Positions 17,216-26,403 are shown, numbered from the stretch's first letter. The stretch: DNA of 64,000 nt from Natrinema hispanicum (GCF_900111485.1 NZ_FOIC01000003.1:186001-250000); one strand, 5' to 3'. Notes: a model not told the origin generated them from the letters alone. A program made the numbers and translations.

Positions 17216-17839
17216 ATGAAACGAGCGCTTACAACCGTCGCGGTTGGGTTAATTGTCCTTGGGATGATCGCCATGGCCGGACCCACGTTTGGGTTTTCGT
17301 CGGCCGCAGCTGATCGAGAAGTTCAGGTAGCTACTTCAGACGATCCAAACGCATATCTAGGTATTATTGACAATACAGTCTCGAATGATATCAAAGTAAA
17401 TAAGGGCAATAGTGGCTCGGTGTACGATCTCAATGACAACGCAGGTACACTATCAAGTGCCAACGACATCAGCGCCAATGTGATCGCGTTCAGTGGAGAT
17501 ACCGGAGATATAGGATTTGAAGCAAGCGTAAAGGACGATAGCGGCCAAAATGACTATGAAGTAATAGTAACATGTGGGAGTTCTAATCGGAAAGCGACAG
17601 AAACTGTCACGATTGAATTAATCACAGATAGAAACCCTCGAATAGAACTGGGGCGGACGACTGCAGATACGATTAGCGTGAATTGTAAAAACAATGGGGG
17701 CGGAAACAATGGAGTCGGGAATGGGGGCGGAAACAATGGAGTCGGGAATGGGGGCGGAAACAATGGAGTCGGGAATGGGGGCGGAAACAATGGAGTCGGG
17801 AATGGGGGCGGAAACAATGGAGTCGGGAATGGAGCTTAA
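17216..17839 (+). CDS. exported protein with five identical GGGNNGVGN repeats
   Basis: A 207-residue paralogue of the protein at 15709: the same signal segment (MAGPTFGFSSAAADR) and the ATSDDPNAYLGI start of the mature domain, with two cysteines in a beta-rich core. After residue 160 it ends in five tandem copies of the nonapeptide GGGNNGVGN. The DNA copies are identical, so repeat number may vary by slippage. The body has AT-rich codons, unlike the neighbouring genes. It follows the DUF7344 gene by 3 bp. Probably a surface or extracellular-matrix protein. Confidence 0.8.
   Translation: MKRALTTVAVGLIVLGMIAMAGPTFGFSSAAADREVQVATSDDPNAYLGIIDNTVSNDIKVNKGNSGSVYDLNDNAGTLSSANDISANVIAFSGDTGDIGFEASVKDDSGQNDYEVIVTCGSSNRKATETVTIELITDRNPRIELGRTTADTISVNCKNNGGGNNGVGNGGGNNGVGNGGGNNGVGNGGGNNGVGNGGGNNGVGNGA
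17696..17830 (+). repeat. five perfect 27-bp tandem repeats in coding sequence
   Basis: Units at 17696, 17723, 17750, 17777 and 17804 are each 27 bp and identical, starting GGGGGCGGAAACAATGG. They encode GGGNNGVGN and stay in frame, so gain or loss of a unit changes only protein length. Confidence 0.95.
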
Positions 17840-17888
17840 TTGACGGCGATGCGAACGCCTTTTCAGCCCCGCCCGCAGACATCCACCC

Positions 17889-18203
17889 ATGTCGACCGAA
17901 TCGATCAGCGACCGGCGCGAACACATCCGCTCGGTGGGCGTGACGGCGTTGTCCGCGCTGCTGGGCGTCGCCGCTGCGCTGGCCTCTGCGGCCTGGGTGG
18001 GGGTCTCCGAGGCAGCCGCCCAGGACACGCAGGCGCTCGCGTTCGTCTTCGGCGCGATCTTCGTCCAGTACGTTCTCATCAACGCTGCGGGGATCTACGA
18101 GGAAGACGAGTTCGGGACGAAACACTACCTGTTCGTCGCGTTCATGACCTTCGCGCTGTGGTTCGTCACGTGGGGCATCCTGCTGACTGCGGAGGCGTCC
18201 TAA
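17889..18203 (+). CDS. EMC6-like membrane protein
   Basis: A 104-residue protein with three predicted helices (about residues 14-40, 48-68 and 80-100) and a charged N-terminus, in keeping with archaeal EMC6-like proteins. It ends one base before the ABCE1 start, a pairing known from haloarchaea. In eukaryotes EMC6 belongs to the ER membrane insertase complex; a membrane-protein biogenesis role here is inference. A T-rich CCTTTTCAG near 17858 lies about 27 bp upstream of the ATG. Confidence 0.75.
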   Translation: MSTESISDRREHIRSVGVTALSALLGVAAALASAAWVGVSEAAAQDTQALAFVFGAIFVQYVLINAAGIYEEDEFGTKHYLFVAFMTFALWFVTWGILLTAEAS

Positions 18204-18204
18204 G

Positions 18205-20019
18205 ATGGCAGACGACAGCATCGCCGTCGTAGACCTAGACCGGTGTCAGCCCGACCGGTGTAGTTACGAGTGCAAGAACTACTGTCCACCGAATCGCACG
18301 GGCAAGGAGTGTATCACCCTCCGCGGCGAGGAGACCGACGAGGGCCAACCCGAGCAGATCCACATCTCCGAAGAGATCTGTCTGGGCGAGACCTGCGGGA
18401 TCTGCGTCGAGAAGTGTCCATTCGACGCGATCGAGATCATCAACCTCCCGAAGGAACTCCAGGACGATCCCGCCCACCGCTACGGCGAGAACGCCTTCTC
18501 GCTGTACGGGCTGCCTGCACCCCAGGACGGACAGGTCACCGGCATTCTTGGCCCCAACGGAATCGGGAAGACAACCGCCGTCCGCATTCTGGCAGGTGAA
18601 CTCGAGCCCAACCTCGGTCGTCACGACGACCCGCCGGGCTGGGACGATGTCCTCGAGGCCTACCGCGGGACCGAACTCCAGGACTACATCGCGGACGTCC
18701 GCGACGGCGATGTCACCATCGCGCGAAAGCCCCAGTACGTTGATCAGATTCCCAACAGCTTCGATGGGAACACTCGCGAACTGTTAGAGCGAACCGACGA
18801 ACGCGGTGCGCTCGACTCGCTCGTCGAGCGGCTTTCGATCGGTCCGGTCATGGACCAGTCGATCGACGACCTCTCGGGTGGCGAACTCCAGCGGGTTGCG
18901 CTGGCGGCGACGCTGGCTCGAGATACGGACTTCTACTTCCTCGACGAAATCACGCCCTACCTCGATATCGGCCAGCGTGTGACGGCAGCGCGGTTGATCC
19001 GCGAACTCGCCGAGGAAGAGGACAAGTCGATGCTCGTCATCGAACACGACCTCGCAATCCTGGACTTGCTCGCCGATACGCTTCACGTCGCCTACGGTGA
19101 GCCCGGGGCCTACGGTGTCGTCACGTCGCCGAAATCGGTCCGCAACGGGATCAACGAGTATCTCTCGGGGTATCTCGAGAACGAGAACATGCGGATCCGC
19201 CCGAACCCGATCGAGTTCGAGGAACACGCCCCTCGGACGGCGAGCCACGCCGACACGCTCGTCGAGTATCCCAATCTCACCAAGAGCTACGGCGACGGCG
19301 AGTTCAGCCTCGAGATCGAAGGCGGTGAGATCCGCGAGAACGAAGTGCTTGGCATCGTCGGTCCCAACGGGATCGGGAAGTCGACGTTCGCGAAGCTGCT
19401 GACGGGTAATCTCGAGCCCGACGAGGGCGATGCCGATCTCGACCTCGAGATCGCCTACAAGCCCCAGTACGTCACCATCGACCAGCCGATGCGGGTCGAC
19501 GCGTTCCTCTCGTCGATTACCGATCAGTTCGGCTCCTCGTACTGGAACACCGAGATCGCCCAGCCGCTGCAACTCGAGCGGATCATGGAGCAGAACCTCT
19601 CGGATCTCTCCGGTGGGGAGCGCCAGCGGGTCGCGATCGCGGCCTGTCTCTCCGCTTCGGCAGACCTCTACCTGCTCGACGAACCCTCGGCGCACCTGGA
19701 CGTCGAACAGCGCGTGCAGGCGACCAGCGCGATCCGCCGGTACGCTGAACAGCAAGACGCCACCGTGTTGGTCATCGACCACGACATCTACATGATGGAC
19801 CTGCTCGCCGACCGGCTGATGGTCTTCGACGGCGAACCCGCCGTCCACGGTCGTGCTGGCCAACCGCAGCCGATGCGCGACGGCATGAACGAGTTCCTCG
19901 CGAACCTCGAGGTCACGTTCCGTCGTGACGAGCGCACCTCGCGCCCGCGGATCAACAAGCCCGAGTCACAGCTGGACCGCCAGCAGAAAAGCGAAGGCGA
20001 GTACTACTACGCGCCGTAG
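18205..20019 (+). CDS. rli1: ribosome-recycling ATPase ABCE1 (RLI)
   Basis: A 604-residue soluble twin-ABC ATPase that splits ribosomes after termination and acts in initiation. The N-terminal iron-sulfur domain holds the cysteines of RCQPDRCSYECKNYCPP and CLGETCGICVEKCP, enough for two [4Fe-4S] clusters. Walker A motifs GPNGIGKTT (near residue 116) and GPNGIGKST (near 387) each pair with ABC signatures LSGGELQR and LSGGERQR. The length is normal for the family. It lies 1 bp downstream of the EMC6-like gene and is co-transcribed with it. Confidence 0.97.
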   Translation: MADDSIAVVDLDRCQPDRCSYECKNYCPPNRTGKECITLRGEETDEGQPEQIHISEEICLGETCGICVEKCPFDAIEIINLPKELQDDPAHRYGENAFSLYGLPAPQDGQVTGILGPNGIGKTTAVRILAGELEPNLGRHDDPPGWDDVLEAYRGTELQDYIADVRDGDVTIARKPQYVDQIPNSFDGNTRELLERTDERGALDSLVERLSIGPVMDQSIDDLSGGELQRVALAATLARDTDFYFLDEITPYLDIGQRVTAARLIRELAEEEDKSMLVIEHDLAILDLLADTLHVAYGEPGAYGVVTSPKSVRNGINEYLSGYLENENMRIRPNPIEFEEHAPRTASHADTLVEYPNLTKSYGDGEFSLEIEGGEIRENEVLGIVGPNGIGKSTFAKLLTGNLEPDEGDADLDLEIAYKPQYVTIDQPMRVDAFLSSITDQFGSSYWNTEIAQPLQLERIMEQNLSDLSGGERQRVAIAACLSASADLYLLDEPSAHLDVEQRVQATSAIRRYAEQQDATVLVIDHDIYMMDLLADRLMVFDGEPAVHGRAGQPQPMRDGMNEFLANLEVTFRRDERTSRPRINKPESQLDRQQKSEGEYYYAP

Positions 20020-20100
20020 GGTCGCAGATCGGCCCTTCTCGAGACGGAATCGGTCGCCGAGCCCAGAACTTATACTCGAGTGGATAGTCATGGCTGCAAT

Positions 20101-21273
20101 ATGCCCGCCAGTGACGACACGGACGCGACCGACGACGCCGTCGGTCGCCGAACGCTGCTCCGTGCAAAGGAGCTGTGGCAGTCGTCCCCGCTCGGTACCG
20201 AACGCGCCGTCCAGGCTGGCGATGAGAGTGCGGTTTCGGAGCCAGGTTCTGCTGCCGGTGCGTTCCTGGGCGGCGACCACGACGGGCGATCGTACCGGCT
20301 GTACGTGCCACCCGGCTACGACGCCGACGAGCCGGTGCCGTTGCTCGTGTTCCTTCATGGCTGTCGACAGACGCCAGCGGCGTTTGCAGCCGAAACCGGG
20401 ATGAACGAGGTTGCAGCGGACGAGACGTTTCTGGTCGCCTACCCGAAACAGTCACGCTTTGGAAACCCGCTCCGGTGTTGGAACTGGTACGACGACACGG
20501 CGGCCACACGCGGGGCCGGTGAACTCGCCTGGCTCGCCGACCTCACGCGCAGCGTGATCGACGAGTTTGCCGTCGACGAGGATCGGGTGTACGTCGCCGG
20601 TCTCTCGGCCGGCGGGTCGATGGCGGCTCGGGCGATCGTCGAATACACCGACCTGTTCGCTGCAGCGGGCGTTCACAGCGGACCTGCGTACGACGCCGTC
20701 GGGAGTGTGTTCGCGGCACTGTCACAGATGTATCGTGGCGACGGGCAGGACGGACACGAGGCAGGAATCGAAGCGTACGAGGCGATGGCCGACCGCGCGC
20801 GTGCGATTCCGACGATCGTCTTCCACGGAACCGACGACGACGTGGTCGACGTGACCAACGCCCGGCAGCTCACCGAGGGGACGCTCCGTGCAAGCCACCG
20901 TGGCGTCAATGGCGAGGTGGAGACACTCGAGCTCGAGCCAGACCGAGTCGAGACGGACGTGAGTGGCCCATACGAGTATACGAGACGCCAGTATCGCGAT
21001 GGCACCGGAACCCTCGTCGTCGAGGAATGGCTCGTCGATGGCATGGGCCACGCGTGGTCCGGCGGCAGTCCCAATGGGCGGTTCACCGCACCCGAGGGGC
21101 CGGACGCGAGTCGTCTCCTGTGGCGGTTCGTCAGCGAATACGAAAAATCGACACTCGAGGCTGCCGCCGACGCCCGGTGGACGCTTCCGGTCGTCGGCCC
21201 GGTCTCGCTCAGCCGACTTTCGCGGGTGCGAGCGCGGGGGCGGGAAGCGATCTCGCGGCTGCTCGAGCGGTGA
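20101..21273 (+). CDS. PHB-depolymerase-type esterase (alpha/beta hydrolase)
   Basis: A 390-residue hydrolase of the esterase/PHB depolymerase (LpqC) family. The nucleophile elbow reads GLSAGGSM, preceded by the oxyanion segment LLVFLHGCRQTP; the catalytic histidine is probably in DGMGHAWSGG, and the acid is likely in FHGTDDDVV. No signal peptide is visible, so it may act inside the cell on polyhydroxyalkanoate or small esters; substrate not determined. ATG 20101 is chosen over GTG 20080 because TATA-like CTTATACTC near 20069-20077 gives a leaderless start. Confidence 0.82.
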   Translation: MPASDDTDATDDAVGRRTLLRAKELWQSSPLGTERAVQAGDESAVSEPGSAAGAFLGGDHDGRSYRLYVPPGYDADEPVPLLVFLHGCRQTPAAFAAETGMNEVAADETFLVAYPKQSRFGNPLRCWNWYDDTAATRGAGELAWLADLTRSVIDEFAVDEDRVYVAGLSAGGSMAARAIVEYTDLFAAAGVHSGPAYDAVGSVFAALSQMYRGDGQDGHEAGIEAYEAMADRARAIPTIVFHGTDDDVVDVTNARQLTEGTLRASHRGVNGEVETLELEPDRVETDVSGPYEYTRRQYRDGTGTLVVEEWLVDGMGHAWSGGSPNGRFTAPEGPDASRLLWRFVSEYEKSTLEAAADARWTLPVVGPVSLSRLSRVRARGREAISRLLER

Positions 21274-21346
21274 GCAGTGACCGACGACTCGAGACAATGA
21301 TCGCTACTGTTTCGATATCGTACCGGCAAACAGTGGCGGAATGGGG

Positions 21347-21868
21347 TTAACTAATCAGCCGCTGGCAGCTCCCACAGAGGTTCTCTTCTTTGATATCGAC
21401 CTCGCGGACCGTCGGCGAGAAGTTCATGACACAGCGGTTGTTGTCACAGTGCTCGAGGCCGTAGGTGTGGCCGATTTCGTGGACGATCTCCTTGCGGACC
21501 CGATCCTCGAAGATGTCGGCAGCGCTTTGATTCGAGAAGCCGCCGTCGCTCGAGGTCTGGAGCCGGTAGGTAGAGACGACACTGCCGCTGCCGTCGAGAT
21601 ACGCGAGTCCGAACACGTAGTTTCGACGCCGATAGAAGAGATCGTGGGGTGTGATCGCGATATTCTTCGTGCCGCGGCCGACGCGTTCGGCCAGTTGAAT
21701 GAACGTCTCGGCGGAGTACTGGTTCCGGTCGGAGTCATACGCACCGTTTGGAACCGACTGCGAGTCGTTGATCGACACGTCGCAGTCGTAGACCGATCGC
21801 AGTGCAGAAGAGGCCGCCCGCTTGACCTCGGCGGAGACGTTTCCGACCGGCACGATATCGACGAGCAT
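21347..21868 (-). CDS. amzA: archaemetzincin, zinc metalloprotease
   Basis: A 173-residue protease with the archaemetzincin zinc motif HEIGHTYGLEHC. His130, His134 and His140 bind catalytic zinc and Glu131 is the base; Cys141, Cys146, Cys165 and Cys168 form a second zinc site, with the Met-turn in CVMNF. Length matches archaeal family members. ATG 21868 is preceded by a minus-strand TATA-like GTTTATGCC about 25 bp upstream. The frame stays open much further upstream, but that part is antisense to other genes. Natural substrates are unknown. Confidence 0.92.
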   Translation of the reverse strand: MLVDIVPVGNVSAEVKRAASSALRSVYDCDVSINDSQSVPNGAYDSDRNQYSAETFIQLAERVGRGTKNIAITPHDLFYRRRNYVFGLAYLDGSGSVVSTYRLQTSSDGGFSNQSAADIFEDRVRKEIVHEIGHTYGLEHCDNNRCVMNFSPTVREVDIKEENLCGSCQRLIS

Positions 21869-21907
21869 AGCAAGTGCTATGACCGCGGGTGGCATAAACG
21901 TCCCGCC

Positions 21908-22309
21908 ATGGCCGACTCTCGCCAGCATCCCGACGCAATAATCGATTACCTCGCTGCGTACGAGCGAGTCGTCGAAATCGGGATCGGCCGCCGGCCCGAC
22001 CTCGCTCGAGCGCTCGCCGAGCGCGGAGTGACAGTCACCGCAACGGACATCTACGACCGTGACGTGCCGGCGGGTGTGACGTTCGTTCGCGACGATATCG
22101 TCGATCCCGAGTCGTCGGTCTACGCGGACGCGGACGCAATCTACGCGCGGAACCTGCCGCCGGAACTTCACCGTCCGGCGCTTGCGGTCGCCCGAAACGC
22201 CGGTGCCGACTTCCTGTTTACGACCCTGGGCGGTGACCAGCCCGCGGTGCCGGTCGAGCGCAAGACCGTCGAGAGTGGGACGCTGTACGTCGCTCGAGCG
22301 ATTCGCTGA
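21908..22309 (+). CDS. UPF0146 family protein
   Basis: A 133-residue small Rossmann-like protein: VVEIGIGRRPDLARALAERG resembles a SAM-binding loop, followed by TATDIYDRDVP and ARNLPPELH. It matches the archaeal UPF0146 family, whose biochemical role is not established. It is divergent from the archaemetzincin gene, with about 40 bp between starts. Confidence 0.8.
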   Translation: MADSRQHPDAIIDYLAAYERVVEIGIGRRPDLARALAERGVTVTATDIYDRDVPAGVTFVRDDIVDPESSVYADADAIYARNLPPELHRPALAVARNAGADFLFTTLGGDQPAVPVERKTVESGTLYVARAIR

Positions 22310-22415
22310 CCGAACGGCCTGTCGGTCGCAATGTGGCCGCCGTACTAGGCCAGCAATCGTGCCCGTTGAGGCTGCCGGGATGGGTTCTAATACCGCCGTG
22401 CTGGTGGTGGTCGGC

Positions 22416-22625
22416 ATGGCATTGAGTGCTCGGAACCGACTCGATGGAACCGTCCAGTCGATCGAGACGGATGGTATCATGGCCGAGGTCACGATCGAAA
22501 CAACGGGTGGACAGACGGTGACAGCAGTGATCACGACCAGTTCGGTGGAGCGCCTCGGAATCGCGGAGGGAGACGAGGTGAACGCGGTGATCAAGGCGAC
22601 CGAGGTGATGGTCGAAAACGAGTAA
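22416..22625 (+). CDS. molybdenum-pterin/molybdate-binding Mop-domain protein
   Basis: A 69-residue single TOBE/Mop domain beginning [18 protein letters not shown] and ending [17 protein letters not shown]. Such molbindins bind molybdate or act as oxyanion stores. ATG 22416 is chosen over earlier in-frame codons because it matches the domain start and because TCTAATACC near 22386 sits about 27 bp upstream. Confidence 0.85.
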   Translation: MALSARNRLDGTVQSIETDGIMAEVTIETTGGQTVTAVITTSSVERLGIAEGDEVNAVIKATEVMVENE

Positions 22626-22723
22626 CCGAAAACGAGGAGTGCCGTTCGTCTCGATCGGAGAGCCACGCTGTGTCCGCAAGCGAATCCGACCGCCTTTATT
22701 CCCAGCGCCTCGTCAGGGCGGGT

Positions 22724-23605
22724 ATGAACGCAGATGCCGTCGTCTTGGACATCGACGGAGTGCTCGTCGACGTCGCCGACTCCTACCGGCGCGCGATTGT
22801 CGAGTCCGTCGACGCGGTCTACGGGCGGACGATCCACAAGGACGACATTCAAGAGTTCAAAGACGCGGGCGGGTTCAACAACGACTGGGAGCTCACCTAC
22901 GCCGCTGCACTCTACGTGCTCGCGACCGAGGAAGGATATAACGAGTCGCTCGAGACGTTTACCGACGAGATCGCCGCGACAGGCGGCGGACTCGAGGCGG
23001 CCGACGCCGTCGTCCGCGAGGCGATCGGTGCTCAGGCGACCCAGCGCGTGACCCAGCGGTGGGACCGCGAGCGACTCCGCGACGTCTTCCAGCAGCTGTA
23101 TCTCGGCGATGAACTCTATCGCGGCCTCGAGGGTGGCGAGCCGGATCTCGAGCGGGAGACGCCCGGATTCATCCACGACGAACCAGTGTTGCTCGAGCGC
23201 GAGGCCCGCGACCGGTTGCTCGCGGAATACGACGTGGGTGTGCTGACCGGCCGGCCGGAGGCCGAAGCCGAGATCGCCTTAGAGCGGGTCGGACTCGACG
23301 AGGCGATTCCGGTCGACCGTCGCTTCACGATGGACGACTGGGAGGAGGGCAAACCGCATCCGAAAGCGCTGACGACCCTCGCAGAGCGATTCGACGTGAC
23401 CAGCGTCGCGTTCGTCGGTGACACGTTAGACGACATCCGAACGGCAGTCAACGCAAGCGAGACCGATACCGACCGCGAGTACCACGGGATTGGCGTCCTG
23501 ACCGGCGGCTTGACCGGCGATGAGGGGCGACGGAAGTACGAGCGCGAAGGTGCGGCGGCGGTGCTGAAGTCAGTCAACGCGGTTCCTGACTGGCTCGAGT
23601 CGTAA
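22724..23605 (+). CDS. HAD-superfamily hydrolase, TIGR01548 type
   Basis: A 293-residue HAD phosphatase: motif I is [10 protein letters not shown] with the nucleophile Asp, motif II is [11 protein letters not shown], and motifs III/IV are in KPHPKAL and FVGDTLDD. This matches the TIGR01548 group common in haloarchaea, whose substrate is not established. The start ATG 22724 is supported by a TATA-like CCTTTATTCC near 22692-22701; an earlier ATG at 22670 would add 18 residues. Confidence 0.85.
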   Translation: MNADAVVLDIDGVLVDVADSYRRAIVESVDAVYGRTIHKDDIQEFKDAGGFNNDWELTYAAALYVLATEEGYNESLETFTDEIAATGGGLEAADAVVREAIGAQATQRVTQRWDRERLRDVFQQLYLGDELYRGLEGGEPDLERETPGFIHDEPVLLEREARDRLLAEYDVGVLTGRPEAEAEIALERVGLDEAIPVDRRFTMDDWEEGKPHPKALTTLAERFDVTSVAFVGDTLDDIRTAVNASETDTDREYHGIGVLTGGLTGDEGRRKYEREGAAAVLKSVNAVPDWLES

Positions 23606-23653
23606 GGCGACACGCCCGGTCACAATTGTTCGTCGGAGAGAGGACGGCTATCG

Positions 23654-24211
23654 TCACGCGGTCGGGTCGTCCAGTCGCCGGCACGACTCAAACCGATCGT
23701 CGGTCAGGTAAACGCTCTCGTCACGAACGGTCACGGCGATGGCATCGAGCGCGTCGCCACGACACGGACCCGCCGTACAGACGCCGTTGCCACACTCGAA
23801 GCGCGCGCCATGTTCGTGACACACCACCTGCTCGTCGCGGATGATCGCGCCGGAGCCGGGGTCGAGCCTAACCTCGGGTTTGTGCGGACACGAGTTTCGC
23901 CACGCGGTCACGTCGTCGCCCACTCGGCGGAGGATCAGTTCCGTCCCCCGATTCCCGGAGCGGGCCTCGCACCTGAGCGTCCCGTGGGTCGGGATATCTG
24001 CAAGCGGGGCGATACGACGAGGGTCGTTACACTCGGTCGCTTCGGCCGCGAACGAACTGTCGGCATCCTCGTTTTCATCCTCGTCGCATCCACCATCGAT
24101 GCTGAAGCGAAACGTCGCGTCGTCGGTCGAAACGTCGCCCTCGTCGCCGTAGACGCGAACCGACGTCGATTCGTCGGCTCCCTCGAGCGTCACCCGGACG
24201 GAATCGGCCAT
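23654..24211 (-). CDS. Rieske [2Fe-2S] protein with acidic N-terminal domain
   Basis: A 185-residue soluble protein. The C-terminal Rieske domain holds both cluster motifs, CPHKPEV and CHEHGARF. The first 60 residues form a separate acidic segment with a Cys and a DEDENEDAD run. It has no membrane anchor, so it is likely a ferredoxin-like electron carrier rather than part of a bc complex. TATA-like CGTATTTTTAGG at about 24231-24242 precedes the ATG. Confidence 0.82.
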   Translation of the reverse strand: MADSVRVTLEGADESTSVRVYGDEGDVSTDDATFRFSIDGGCDEDENEDADSSFAAEATECNDPRRIAPLADIPTHGTLRCEARSGNRGTELILRRVGDDVTAWRNSCPHKPEVRLDPGSGAIIRDEQVVCHEHGARFECGNGVCTAGPCRGDALDAIAVTVRDESVYLTDDRFESCRRLDDPTA

Positions 24212-24334
24212 ACTCTATATTTTCGGCCAGCCTAAAAATACGTTCCGGGCTGGATCGCTCACCGACGACGAGGAGGTCGTTCGACAGCCGACGACGCGCG
24301 GTACTCCTATAGGATGGCCGAGCGAAGAATCGGT

Positions 24335-24586
24335 ATGGACGACGCTGAAGTCACCGTGGACGTCGAGGTCGAAGTCGAAGTGGATTCCAACGAACTCGAG
24401 ATCGAGGTCGGAGACGAACGCGAGTTCGAGGCCGAACTCGAGGCCAGCGGGTTGACGATCGAAGTCGAAGCGACGGTCGAAGTCGAAGGTGAAATTGACG
24501 AAGAATCGGGTGAGACCGACGAGGAAGCGAAAGAAAGCGAAGACGGGGAAGAAGAAGCGGACGAGGACGACGAGGACGAGGACTGA
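24335..24586 (+). CDS. very acidic 83-residue protein with alternating E-V pattern
   Basis: The sequence alternates acidic and aliphatic residues (VTVDVEVEVEVDSNELEIEV) for about 55 residues and ends in a nearly pure D/E tail. The alternation predicts amphipathic beta strands with one face fully acidic. No family recognised. ATG 24335 is used because CTATAGG at about 24305-24311 sits about 27 bp upstream; ATG 24314 would lie too close to that box. Divergent from the Rieske gene. A cation- or protein-binding role is a guess. Confidence 0.6.
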   Translation: MDDAEVTVDVEVEVEVDSNELEIEVGDEREFEAELEASGLTIEVEATVEVEGEIDEESGETDEEAKESEDGEEEADEDDEDED

Positions 24587-24688
24587 ATCGAGACACCACG
24601 TTCGCTTGCGCATGCCCGCGGTCCTCGATCCACCTCGAGGGTCGCGCATGTCGAAAAAGGCTATGTGCTGGCACCGGTAGGGCATCGC

Positions 24689-26344
24689 ATGACTTGGACG
24701 GTAATGCCGAGTTACGACGAGTACGAGACGGCTCGCGAGGAGTTTTCGTGGGACCTTCCCGACGAGTACAACCCTGCCGTCGACTTCCTTCGAAAACACG
24801 AGGACACGAGTCGAACGGCACTGCGATACGACCATCCCGACGGCGGCCTCGAGACCTACTCCTTCGACGACCTTGACGAGCGATCCGACCGCCTCGCCGC
24901 CGCGCTGGCTGACCTCGGCGTCACGGCTGGCGACCGGGTGGGTGTCGTGGTCCCACAGAAACCGCAGAACCCGCTGACCCACCTCGCCAACTGGAAACTC
25001 GGCGCGGTGTCGGTGCCACTGACGGTGCTGTTCGGCCGTGATGCACTTCAATACCGACTCGCCGACAGTGAGGCCACAGCCGTCGTCGTCGACCCGAGCG
25101 TCCGGGAGACGATCGACGAGATCCGCGAGGAGTGTCCGGCACTCGAGCACGTCATCGAACTCGGCGACGCCGACGCGGTCGCGGGCGAGGCACACGCCTT
25201 CGACGAGCTCGTCGCATCCCACGAGCCGGGGATCGACGTCTACGACGCCACCCCCGAGACGCCGACGGCGATCATGTACACCAGCGGCTCGACGGGCCCA
25301 CCGAAAGGCGTCCGGCACAGCCACGCGCTCTGGCTCGGGCGGGCGAGCGCGGCGTACAACTACTTTGATCAGGGGCTCGCAGAGGGCGAGGCGACGCTGT
25401 GGACGCCAGCCGACTGGGCCTGGGGTGCAGCCCTCGGTGGGACCCTCTTCGCGGCGTGGCATCACGGTTGTACGATCGTCGGCTGGCCTCGCGACGGGTT
25501 CGACCCCCACGAGGTCTACGACCTGCTCGAGCGCCACGACGTGACCAAGGCATTCATGCCGCCGACTGCGCTCCGGATGCTGATGGGCGTCGACGACCCA
25601 GAAGGCCGGTTCGATCTCTCGATCGAGACCTTCGCCTCGGCCGGCGAGCCGCTCACTTCGGAGGTCGTCGAGTGGGTTGAATCGACGTTCGACGACGTCG
25701 CGATCAACGAGTTCTACGGCCAGACAGAACTCAACCTCGTCGTCGGCAACTCCGAAACCTGGTTCGACACGCGGCCGGGCAGCATGGGCAAGCCCTTCCC
25801 GGGCTACGAGGTCGCGGTGCTCGATCCCGAGACGCACGAGCGCAAAGAGCGTGGCGAGACTGGTGAACTCGCAATCAAACCGGGTGATCGCCGTGTCTTC
25901 TTCAACGAGTACCACGGGCTGCCGGAGAAGACGGCGAACAAGCAGACTGCGGATGGGTGGTTCCTGACCGACGACCTCGTTGAACGTGACGAGGATGGGT
26001 ATCTGTGGTTCGTTTCGCGGGCCGACGACGTCATCCTCACCAGCGGCTACCGCGTTGGGCCGATGGAGGTCGAAGACGCGATTCTGACCCACGACGCTGT
26101 CGAACAGGTCGGCGTCGTCGGTGTTCCCGACGAGACCCGTGGCGAGGCGATCAAAGCGTTCGTCAAGCCCGCACGCGACGAGTACGATCCCGACGCCCTT
26201 CGCGAGGAGATCCGGACGCTCGTCCGTGATCGGCTGGCTGAATACGAGTATCCCCAACACATCGCGTTCGTCGAAACGCTCCCGACGACGACGACGGGCA
26301 AGATCCAACGGCGCTCCCTGCGAGAGCGCGACGACGAGGACTAA
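24689..26344 (+). CDS. AMP-forming acyl-CoA synthetase
   Basis: A 551-residue member of the ANL superfamily, which activates a carboxylic acid to acyl-AMP and then acyl-CoA. The P-loop reads YTSGSTGPPKGVRHSH, the A5 motif is EFYGQTELN, and the C-terminal lysine lies in TTTGKIQRRSL. It resembles medium-chain acyl- or acetyl-CoA synthetases; chain length cannot be told from sequence. ATG 24689 is preferred over ATG 24665 on family length. Confidence 0.9.
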   Translation: MTWTVMPSYDEYETAREEFSWDLPDEYNPAVDFLRKHEDTSRTALRYDHPDGGLETYSFDDLDERSDRLAAALADLGVTAGDRVGVVVPQKPQNPLTHLANWKLGAVSVPLTVLFGRDALQYRLADSEATAVVVDPSVRETIDEIREECPALEHVIELGDADAVAGEAHAFDELVASHEPGIDVYDATPETPTAIMYTSGSTGPPKGVRHSHALWLGRASAAYNYFDQGLAEGEATLWTPADWAWGAALGGTLFAAWHHGCTIVGWPRDGFDPHEVYDLLERHDVTKAFMPPTALRMLMGVDDPEGRFDLSIETFASAGEPLTSEVVEWVESTFDDVAINEFYGQTELNLVVGNSETWFDTRPGSMGKPFPGYEVAVLDPETHERKERGETGELAIKPGDRRVFFNEYHGLPEKTANKQTADGWFLTDDLVERDEDGYLWFVSRADDVILTSGYRVGPMEVEDAILTHDAVEQVGVVGVPDETRGEAIKAFVKPARDEYDPDALREEIRTLVRDRLAEYEYPQHIAFVETLPTTTTGKIQRRSLRERDDED

Positions 26345-26403
26345 CCGCGAGGTGACCCTCTGTTGGGACGAGGTTTATAATTAAAGACTGCTAACACGTG
26401 CCT

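Noticed and set aside
17696-17830. CRISPR array
   Set aside because: The 27-bp units abut directly with no spacers and encode an in-frame peptide repeat.
17618-18221. Minus-strand frames with repeated HSRLHCFRP or PDSIVSAPI units
   Set aside because: They are mirror translations of the 27-bp repeats of the plus-strand exported protein, which has a signal segment and a paralogue.
21869-23176. Minus-strand frame extending the archaemetzincin to 609 residues
   Set aside because: The extension is antisense to the UPF0146, Mop and HAD genes, and the family starts at 21868 with a TATA box just upstream.
24215-26308. 697-codon minus-strand frame
   Set aside because: It is the mirror of the acyl-CoA synthetase gene, which has all ANL motifs; the antisense product has no recognisable domain.
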